Shown: piece by piece, positions 1 through 5,229 of the stretch
Layout of the letters: each line of letters opens with the position of its first letter
Numbering within the stretch: position 1 is the first letter of the stretch
Assembly: GCA_003567075.1 (NCBI GenBank)
Contig: PXAU01000176.1
Span: forward strand, 1 to 9,266
Length of the DNA: 9,266 nucleotides
Reading direction: 5' to 3'
Source of the DNA: Trueperaceae bacterium
Lineage (GTDB): Bacteria > Deinococcota > Deinococci > Deinococcales > Trueperaceae
The notes under the pieces: model-generated
The model's input: the letters and a program-made list of their open reading frames with translations, nothing else
Database searches by the model: none
What the model was told of the DNA's origin: nothing
Made by a program: the position numbers and the translations under genes

Positions 1-265
1 CATCGCTCGGGACGTAGGCCACGACGCACAGGTGGGCGGGGTCGGGACGGTGCGATCGCGCGTGCGCCTCGACATGCACCTCGAGCGGCGCCTTGACCAC
101 CGCGCTGGCGGTCGAGGGAGTGGCCGACGGGGCGGCCGTCGCTGCTGGCTCGGTCGCGACCCGGGCCGCGGGACGCGGTCGGTGACTTCGTGCCACTGGC
201 GGCCGGCGCACGGCCAAGTCGATCGGGAAGATAGCGCCGATGGTCGCGAGCCAGGGGCTGAACAT
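1..265 (-). CDS. Unrecognised protein, N-terminal 88 residues only (cut by window edge)
   Basis: An open frame runs on the minus strand from an ATG at 263-265 to the window edge without a stop. Residues 1-20 (MFSPWLATIGAIFPIDLAVR) are fairly hydrophobic. They are followed by a linker rich in Pro, Ala, Arg and Thr at about 21-58, and then a more ordinary stretch, VVKAPLEVHVEAHARSH, leading to CVVAYVPSD at the edge. The third codon position is mostly G or C, as in the neighbouring genes. A TAGCGT box ends 6 nt before the ATG, the same arrangement as at the nuclease gene at 6930, which supports this start and suggests leaderless translation. It lies 80 bp downstream of ilvE on the same strand. 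I do not recognise the family. The N-terminus could be a poor signal or anchor sequence, but this is not clear. The overlapping plus-strand frame at 32-325 is Arg-rich and looks like a shadow. Confidence 0.55.
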   Translation of the reverse strand, partial: MFSPWLATIGAIFPIDLAVRRPPVARSHRPRPAARVATEPAATAAPSATPSTASAVVKAPLEVHVEAHARSHRPDPAHLCVVAYVPSD

Positions 266-271
266 GCGCCC

Positions 272-277
272 ACGCTA
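272..277 (-). promoter_or_regulatory. -10 box TAGCGT of a probable leaderless promoter
   Basis: TAGCGT fits TANNNT and is separated from the ATG at 265 by 6 nt (GGGCGC). That places the expected transcription start on or next to the start codon. No Shine-Dalgarno sequence lies in this gap. The same hexamer and spacing precede the nuclease start at 6930. Confidence 0.45.
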
Positions 278-345
278 GCGGCGCGTCGCTTACGACCCTC
301 TGACCCCCGTCGCACGGGTTTCTGACACGCCGGCGGCGCGCCAGC

Positions 346-1308
346 TCAGTCGTACACGAAGGTCAACCAGTCGTGGTACGCCGGGACCTTGCCGCCCACC
401 ACCTCGAGGTAGCGCTCGCGCATCGCCAGCGCGTACGGGCCCGCCACGCCGGCCCCGATCGGACGCTTGTCGATGGAAGCGATGGGCGTGACCTCGGCGG
501 CCGTGCCGACCATGAACACCTCGTCGGCGGTGTAGAGCTCGTCGCGCGTGGCCATGGTGGGTTCGACCGGCGTGCCCATGTCCCGCGCCAGCGTGATCAC
601 GGTGTCACGCGTGATGCCGCGCAGGTTGACCGAGTGGGCGATGGCGTAGAGGACACCACCCTGCAAGAAGAAGATGTTCTCGCCCGAGCCCTCGGCAACG
701 AAGCCTTCCTTGTCGAGCAGCAGCGCTTCGTCGAAACCGAGCTCGCGGGCCTCGGCGTTGGCCAGCACCGAGTTGACGTAGTTGCCGCCGGCCTTGGCCT
801 TGGTGGGCATGATGTCGCCCGACGAGCGGCGCCACGAGGAGGTCAGCAGCGCTGCGCCCTTGCGCACCGCGTCCTCGCCCAAGTAGATGCCCCAGGGGAG
901 CGTGGCGACCATCATGTGCAGCTTGTTGCGCCCTGGGTTCACCCCCAGCGACTCGGCGCCGTACCAGATCAACGGACGGACGTAGCAGCTAACGCGTTCG
1001 TTGGCGCGGATCGTCTCGAGGATCGCTCGGTCGACGTCGTCGGCGCTCCATTCGGTAGGCATCCCCAGGATCTTGGCCGACGCCAGCAAGCGCTCGCTGT
1101 GCTCGCGCAGCCGGAACACCGCGGCGCCGCGCTCGGTCTCGTAGGCGCGGATGCCCTCGAAGACGCTGGTGCCGTAATGCAGGGCGTGGGTGAGGACCGA
1201 CACCGTCGCCTCGGCCTCGGGCACGATGCGACCATCGAACCATATCAGGCCGGCGTTCAGCGAGCTGGTGGTGGCGGGGGCGGTGCTGCTGCTGGTCTGC
1301 GCGCTCAT
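346..1308 (-). CDS. ilvE: Branched-chain amino acid aminotransferase (IlvE)
   Basis: PLP enzyme of fold type IV that moves the amino group between glutamate and the 2-keto acids of isoleucine, leucine and valine, in the cytoplasm; it is the last step of their synthesis and the first of their breakdown. The 320-residue product is close to the family's usual length (309 in E. coli). Visible motifs are LIWFDGRIVPEAEATVSVLTH-like N-terminus at 21-41, HYGTSVFEGIRAY at 44-56, the PLP lysine K172 in PTKAKAGGNY, E206 in AEGSGENIF (pyridine nitrogen contact in the family), GITRDT at 231-236 and ADEVFMVGTAAEVTPI at 261-276. The start at 1308 was chosen because GGGAGGAG stands 7 nt upstream and homology begins soon after; the frame is open further upstream but reads as unrelated sequence antisense to galE. 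Residues 1-18 are a Ser/Thr/Ala-rich lead. It is divergent from galE. Confidence 0.96.
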   Translation of the reverse strand: MSAQTSSSTAPATTSSLNAGLIWFDGRIVPEAEATVSVLTHALHYGTSVFEGIRAYETERGAAVFRLREHSERLLASAKILGMPTEWSADDVDRAILETIRANERVSCYVRPLIWYGAESLGVNPGRNKLHMMVATLPWGIYLGEDAVRKGAALLTSSWRRSSGDIMPTKAKAGGNYVNSVLANAEARELGFDEALLLDKEGFVAEGSGENIFFLQGGVLYAIAHSVNLRGITRDTVITLARDMGTPVEPTMATRDELYTADEVFMVGTAAEVTPIASIDKRPIGAGVAGPYALAMRERYLEVVGGKVPAYHDWLTFVYD

Positions 1309-1315
1309 GCTGATG

Positions 1316-1323
1316 CTCCTCCC
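1316..1323 (-). promoter_or_regulatory. Shine-Dalgarno site of ilvE
   Basis: GGGAGGAG is followed by a 7-nt spacer and the ATG at 1308. It fixes the ilvE start and shows this gene uses a leadered mRNA, unlike several neighbours. Confidence 0.8.
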
Positions 1324-1333
1324 GTACCCACTC

Positions 1334-1339
1334 AGTATG
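1334..1339 (-). promoter_or_regulatory. Possible -10 box of ilvE (CATACT)
   Basis: CATACT resembles the TATACT form of the bacterial -10 box and would start a short leader of about 15-20 nt that includes the GGGAGGAG site. No clear -35 hexamer lies 16-18 bp upstream, so this is tentative. Confidence 0.3.
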
Positions 1340-1409
1340 ACCCGGTCGGCCTGGCTCGGCGCGGCGCGGGTCCGCGCGCGACCGGCCGGTCCAGTCCGCT
1401 GCCAGGCGG

Positions 1410-1415
1410 TACCAT
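1410..1415 (+). promoter_or_regulatory. -10 box TACCAT of a probable leaderless galE promoter
   Basis: TACCAT fits TANNNT and stands 7 nt before the ATG at 1423. The box contains another in-frame ATG (1414), which would add three residues (MPG). Use of the box as a promoter favours the start at 1423, since the mRNA would then begin at that codon. A weak AGGCGG at 1404-1409 could instead serve the upstream ATG. Confidence 0.45.
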
Positions 1416-1422
1416 GCCGGGT

Positions 1423-2403
<981 letters not shown>

Positions 2404-2411
2404 CCCGTGGC

Positions 2412-2432
2412 GGTCGGCCCCCTGGGCGGACC
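2412..2432 (+). terminator. Hairpin after galE, possible terminator
   Basis: Eight nt after the galE stop, GGTC-G-GCCC-CCT-GGGC-G-GACC can fold into two 4-bp helices separated by one G-G mismatch, with a 3-nt loop. The following sequence, TTCATC, is only slightly T-rich and is not a proper U tract, so termination would be weak or factor-assisted. Confidence 0.4.
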
Positions 2433-2452
2433 TTCATCAGCAGACCTTCATC
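2429..2452. repeat. 10-bp direct repeat GACCTTCATC, two copies
   Basis: GACCTTCATC occurs at 2429-2438 and 2443-2452, exact copies 14 bp apart start to start. The first copy overlaps the descending arm of the hairpin after galE. It could be a small local duplication or a paired protein binding site; nothing else supports either. Confidence 0.5.
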
Positions 2453-2550
2453 CGCGCGGCACCCGCTCTCATCCTCCGGCGTGATATACCGACGTACGAC
2501 GACGGGGTGGCCGACCGACCGTGCTCCGCACCGGCGATACGGTCGACGAT

Positions 2551-2567
2551 CGTGGCTCGTCGCCACG
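2551..2567 (+). repeat. Perfect hairpin in the leader of the secreted-protein gene
   Basis: CGTGGC and GCCACG form a 6-bp stem (7 with an outer T-G wobble) around a TCGTC loop. It lies about 90 nt upstream of the start at 2657 and is not followed by a T tract, so it looks more like leader structure than a terminator. Confidence 0.45.
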
Positions 2568-2646
2568 GTCCGAGCTTGCCACCCGAGGCCATTCGAACCC
2601 CGGGGCACCGGTACGCCGGGGTCCGAGGACCGGTGATCGACACCGT

Positions 2647-2650
2647 GGAG
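2647..2650 (+). promoter_or_regulatory. Shine-Dalgarno site GGAG
   Basis: GGAG stands 6 nt before the ATG at 2657, and a signal peptide begins exactly there, so it decides this start. Confidence 0.65.
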
Positions 2651-2656
2651 ACCTGC

Positions 2657-3307
2657 ATGCGACGACCCTTCCTGCTGGCACTCGCCCTCGTGGCGCTCGG
2701 CGGCTTCGTGCTCGCCCAGCAGAACGTCCGCGTCAGCGGCACCCAGATCGACGAACTGGTGGAACTCCCCACCGAGATGCGCCTGGGCCTGTTCGTGGAC
2801 CTCGGTGAAGGCGCCCGCGAGATCGGCTCGGTGCGCATGGTGGGTGGGACGTTCAGTCTCTCGACCGACGGCATGGTCCCCGAGGACCGCGACCTGCGTG
2901 CGTTGCACAGCGGCGCCTTCCCACTGGCGTTCATGATCGGTAACGAGTTCGTGGTCGAGCGCGAGGGCGTGCGCTACGCCACCGCCTGGCTGCAGCCCTA
3001 CCACGACACCAATGCCACGGGTCGTTACGACAACCTGTTCGACGCCTGGTTCTTCCGGGCGCCGCCCGAGCTCACCGACCCGTTCGGTTACTTCAACCTG
3101 GTCTACGTCACCGAGGACGTGCAACTGCGTGCCACCCAGGCCACCTTCGACCTCCGGCAGGGGTGGAACCTGGTGGGCGCCCGGTTGCAGGACGGCGGCT
3201 TGGTGTACACCGTGCAGACCGCCGTCGAGGACGTGGTGATGTACTCCTACGGCACCAACATGACCTTCGAGCACCTCGACCGTCGCGACAACGGCGCGAG
3301 CGACTGA
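2657..3307 (+). CDS. Small secreted protein of unknown function
   Basis: The 216-residue product starts with a clear signal peptide. Two arginines (R2, R3) are followed by a hydrophobic core at 5-18 and a likely signal peptidase I site after A20 (VLA before QQ), so it should be exported and released. The mature part alternates short hydrophobic and polar stretches and looks beta-rich. An acidic segment, HDTNATGRYDN at 116-126, resembles the DxNxxGxxD type of calcium loop. FNLVYVTEDVQL (146-157) and LRQGWNLVGARL (166-177) read as paired strands of the kind seen in small secreted proteins of Deinococcus; that comparison is from memory. No cysteine, lipobox, transmembrane helix after the signal, or catalytic motif is visible. 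It stands alone between galE and ribH with its own leader. The frame is open upstream of 2657, but that part reads as non-coding. I cannot assign a function. Confidence 0.85.
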   Translation: MRRPFLLALALVALGGFVLAQQNVRVSGTQIDELVELPTEMRLGLFVDLGEGAREIGSVRMVGGTFSLSTDGMVPEDRDLRALHSGAFPLAFMIGNEFVVEREGVRYATAWLQPYHDTNATGRYDNLFDAWFFRAPPELTDPFGYFNLVYVTEDVQLRATQATFDLRQGWNLVGARLQDGGLVYTVQTAVEDVVMYSYGTNMTFEHLDRRDNGASD

Positions 3308-3340
3308 AGCACGACCAGGGCGCCAGTGGCGAGCCGTGCC
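3308..3340 (+). terminator. Weak stem-loop after the secreted-protein gene
   Basis: GCACG (3309-3313) can pair with CGTGC (3335-3339), enclosing a small CGCC-AGT-GGCG hairpin at 3321-3331. There is no T tract. It is a possible weak terminator or simply GC-rich chance pairing. Confidence 0.2.
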
Positions 3341-3434
3341 CCCGGCCAGCATGGTCGGGTGGTGGTCGAACTGGCTCGGTCCGGCCGTGCCGAGGAGCGT
3401 GGGCCAGGCCGCGGCTCGTGCCTTCCGGTCGTGC

Positions 3435-3452
3435 CATCATGCCGGCATGATG
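3435..3452. promoter_or_regulatory. Perfect 18-bp palindrome over the ribH start codon
   Basis: CATCATGCCGGCATGATG is identical to its reverse complement. Its right arm contains both possible ribH start codons (3447 and 3450), and its left arm contains CATCAT, which sits at the position of a leaderless -10 box (6 nt before 3447). It could be an operator for a dimeric regulator. An RNA hairpin over the start codon is also possible, but only if transcription begins upstream of 3435. Confidence 0.5.
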
Positions 3453-3974
3453 CACATCGAAGGACGCCTCGAGGGCGCTGGCCTGCGCGTGGCGCTGGTG
3501 GTCTCGCGCTTCAACGACCTCATCACCCGACGCCTACTCGACGGGACCGTTGACGGTTTACGGCGGCACGGCGTACACGACGACGACGTCGTCGTCGCCT
3601 GGGTACCCGGCGCGGTGGAGATCCCGGTGGTGGCGCGCGCTTTCGCGGCCCGCCAGGACGTCGACGTCGTGATCGCGCTCGGCTGCGTGATCCGGGGCGC
3701 GACCAGCCACTACGACCACGTCTGCGCGATGGTCGCGGCTGGTGTGGCAGACGCGACCAACGCGACCGGCACGCCGGTGATCTTCGGGGTGCTGACCACC
3801 GACACGATCGAGCAGGCGCTCGAACGGGCCGGCACCAAGGCCGGCAACAAGGGCTTCGAGGCCGCCATGGCGGCTATCGAGACCGCGCGCGTGCTCGCCG
3901 CCGTCGAGACCGTGAGCGTCGGGCGTGCGGTCGTGGCGGGCGCGGGCGACGTCGGGCAAGGCAGGCAGGTATGA
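3447..3974 (+). CDS. ribH: 6,7-dimethyl-8-ribityllumazine synthase (RibH)
   Basis: Penultimate enzyme of riboflavin synthesis. It condenses 5-amino-6-ribitylamino-uracil with 3,4-dihydroxy-2-butanone 4-phosphate to form lumazine, usually as a pentamer or 60-mer shell in the cytoplasm. Motifs are in family order: SRFND (20-24), AWVPGAVEIP (51-60), LGCVIRGATSHYDHV (78-92), VIFGVLTTDTIEQALERAGTKAGNKG (111-136). Catalytic H88 and R127 fall at the same numbers as in the B. subtilis enzyme when the ATG at 3447 is residue 1, which supports this start over the frame's open upstream extension. At 175 residues it is about 15-20 longer than usual, with a Gly/Val-rich C-terminal tail (about 157-175). Its stop overlaps the next start (ATGA, 3971-3974). 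No other riboflavin gene is visible, and no FMN riboswitch is recognisable in the 139 bp upstream. Confidence 0.95.
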   Translation: MMHIEGRLEGAGLRVALVVSRFNDLITRRLLDGTVDGLRRHGVHDDDVVVAWVPGAVEIPVVARAFAARQDVDVVIALGCVIRGATSHYDHVCAMVAAGVADATNATGTPVIFGVLTTDTIEQALERAGTKAGNKGFEAAMAAIETARVLAAVETVSVGRAVVAGAGDVGQGRQV

Positions 3975-4792
3975 CCACCGTTTCGCAGGGCGCGCGCAGC
4001 GGCCTCGGCGCGCTGCGGCCGGGTCAACTCGCCGTCGTGGCGATGACGCTCGTGGTGATCGTCACGAACGTACTCGCGAACGCGCTGCCGATCGCCGGAC
4101 GCACCACCGGCGAGATCTCCGACGGCTTCGCCGCCTCGGTCGTGACGCCGGCGGGGTACGTGTTCGCCATCTGGGGCCTCATCTACCTGGGCCTGCTGGC
4201 GTACGCGGTGTGGCAGGCGCTGCCGGCGCAGGCCGACAACCCCCGTGTGCAGGCGATCGCCTGGCCGGTGACGGTGGGCCACGTCGCCAACGCGCTCTGG
4301 ATCGTGGCGTGGCACTACGAGGCCTTCGGAGTTTCGCTGCTACTGATGCTGGTGCTGCTCGCGAGCCTGATCGTGACCTACCTGCGCCTGCGCTCGGTAC
4401 CGGCCGGCGTGGGTCGCGGCCGCGCCGAACCGGGCGCGACCGAGCGGCTGCTGGCGCGCGGCATCTTCTCCGTGTACCTGGGGTGGATCACCGTCGCCAC
4501 GGTCGCGAACACCACCATCTGGTTGTTGTCGCTCGGGTGGGACGGGGGCATCCTGCCGGCTGCCGTGTGGGGCGCGATCACGCTGGTGGTGGCGACGCTG
4601 CTGGGCGTGCGCATGCTGCTGCGCTACCGCGACGCGGCCTACGCGGCGGTGCTGGTCTGGGCCTTCGTCGGCATCGTCGTGCAGCAGCTGTCGACGACGC
4701 TCGTGGCAGCGACGGCGATCGTCGGCGTGTTGGCGCTGCTGTACGTGGGAGCGGTCAGCTTCGGCCGTCGGGGCTATACTGCCAGTACGTGA
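3971..4792 (+). CDS. Long TspO/MBR-like (tryptophan-rich sensory protein) membrane protein
   Basis: The 273-residue integral membrane protein has about eight hydrophobic segments, near residues 18-38, 57-84, 98-116, 119-139, 163-187, 196-217, 222-238 and 243-263. The run NALPIAGRTTGEISDGF (37-53), then TPAGYVFAIWGLIYLGLLAYAVWQALP (59-85) and SVYLGWITVATVAN (167-180), matches the long form of the TspO/MBR-related family annotated as tryptophan-rich sensory proteins, and W and Y cluster at helix ends. Classical TspO (about 160 residues, five helices) binds porphyrins and related ligands; the ligand of the long form is not known to me. Translation is probably coupled to ribH through the ATGA overlap. 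The GTGA overlap at 4789-4792 links it to the next gene. Confidence is high for membrane protein and family, low for function. Confidence 0.85.
   Translation: MTTVSQGARSGLGALRPGQLAVVAMTLVVIVTNVLANALPIAGRTTGEISDGFAASVVTPAGYVFAIWGLIYLGLLAYAVWQALPAQADNPRVQAIAWPVTVGHVANALWIVAWHYEAFGVSLLLMLVLLASLIVTYLRLRSVPAGVGRGRAEPGATERLLARGIFSVYLGWITVATVANTTIWLLSLGWDGGILPAAVWGAITLVVATLLGVRMLLRYRDAAYAAVLVWAFVGIVVQQLSTTLVAATAIVGVLALLYVGAVSFGRRGYTAST
4775..4780 (+). promoter_or_regulatory. -10 box TATACT inside the end of the TspO-like gene
   Basis: TATACT is close to the consensus -10 box and stands 8 nt before the GTG at 4789. It lies in the last codons of the upstream gene (encoding part of GYTAST). It could drive a leaderless transcript of the zinc-finger gene independent of the operon. 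The -35 region (about 4752-4757, CGGTCA) is poor. Confidence 0.45.
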
Positions 4793-5190
4793 ACGGCGGT
4801 GACGAACCGACCTCCTACACCGCTCGGGAGATCGTCTTGGAGTTGTTCCCGGCGACCCCGAAGCGGTTGATTCCAGGCTCCAGCGCGTACAGCGTGCGCT
4901 TCGCCGAGGACGGTGGGCGTGTGGTGCATCGCCATGATGGGGACGAGCGCCGTGGCGATGCGATCAAGCTGCAGCCCATCCCCAGCGCCGGCGGTGAGGG
5001 CACGCAGGTCTGTTGCGACCTGTGCGGCTTCGCCGGGCCGCGCCGAGACTTCGACGCGCTTCGCGCCGAGGTGCCCGGCTCGGACGGCCGCCGCTTCCGC
5101 TACGTGATCGCCTGCCGCGACCCCGACGCCTGCGAGGCGCGCCGCTTCGACGACGCGACCCTCGAGCGGTTGCTGCAGGGCGTCGGCTGA
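4789..5190 (+). CDS. Small four-cysteine zinc-finger protein, possibly FBP C-terminal-like
   Basis: The 133-residue soluble protein has a likely zinc site made of C76-x2-C79 (CDLCGF) and C109-x5-C115 (ACRDPDACEARR), with an extra C75. A C-x2-C pair followed by C-x5-C after a YVIAC strand resembles the treble-clef finger at the C-terminus of the FBP/FusB family, whose members bind elongation factor G; the resemblance is from motif layout only. Residues 10-65 hold a helix-like start (YTAREIVLELF) and a mixed strand region. The GTG at 4789 is the chosen start because it overlaps the preceding stop (GTGA) and has TATACT 8 nt upstream; the frame is open much further upstream, but only as a shadow of ribH and the TspO-like gene. 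Third gene of the ribH operon, convergent with the nuclease gene 39 bp away. It could instead be an unrelated small zinc ribbon. Confidence 0.75.
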   Translation: MNGGDEPTSYTAREIVLELFPATPKRLIPGSSAYSVRFAEDGGRVVHRHDGDERRGDAIKLQPIPSAGGEGTQVCCDLCGFAGPRRDFDALRAEVPGSDGRRFRYVIACRDPDACEARRFDDATLERLLQGVG

Positions 5191-5191
5191 G

Positions 5192-5226
5192 CCACGGGAC
5201 CGGATCGGAGCGGACGGCTGCCGTGG
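5192..5226. terminator. Inverted repeat between convergent genes
   Basis: CCACGG (5192-5197) and CCGTGG (5221-5226) can pair across a 23-nt loop in the 39-bp gap between the zinc-finger gene and the nuclease gene. A bidirectional terminator is expected here, but the stem is short and there is no T tract on either strand. Confidence 0.25.
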
Positions 5227-5229
5227 AGC

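Larger units (their letters stand above)
2404..2656. other. Intergenic region between galE and the secreted-protein gene
   Basis: This 253-bp stretch has no convincing gene on either strand. It holds the hairpin and direct repeat just after galE and a GATATACC stretch at 2483-2490 that could be a degenerate -10 box. A perfect 6-bp stem with a 5-nt loop follows (CGTGGC-TCGTC-GCCACG, 2551-2567). A second inverted repeat, CACCGG/CCGGTG, lies at 2606-2611 and 2630-2635, with GGTC-CGAG-GACC nested beside it. If transcription starts near 2490, the next gene would have a structured leader of about 160 nt. Confidence 0.5.

Noticed and set aside
306..318. CCCGT-CGC-ACGGG hairpin followed by TTTCT on the plus strand
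   Set aside because: It is a 5-bp stem on the strand opposite to the flanking genes and there is no plus-strand gene for it to terminate; it looks like chance.
32..325. 97-residue plus-strand frame at the window start
   Set aside because: Extreme Arg content, no start context, and it is antisense to a more ordinary-looking minus-strand frame.
373..1422. Plus-strand open frame upstream of galE
   Set aside because: It is antisense to ilvE, rich in Arg, His and Gly, and contains no recognisable protein; GalE starts at 1423.
1414..1422. In-frame ATG three codons before the chosen galE start
   Set aside because: It would add only MPG before the family's N-terminus and overlaps the likely -10 box. 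It cannot be fully excluded, as a weak AGGCGG lies 4 nt upstream.
2575..2610. tRNA-like T-arm around ATTCGAACCCC
   Set aside because: Neither strand gives a 5-bp T stem around the TTCGAA loop, and no acceptor or anticodon arm fits.
3308..3446. FMN riboswitch upstream of ribH
   Set aside because: The conserved RFN element core sequences are not recognisable in this 139-bp gap.
3925..4788. Upstream continuation of the zinc-finger frame
   Set aside because: It overlaps ribH and the TspO-like gene in another frame and is Arg/Gly-rich; the GTG at 4789 has a clear start context.
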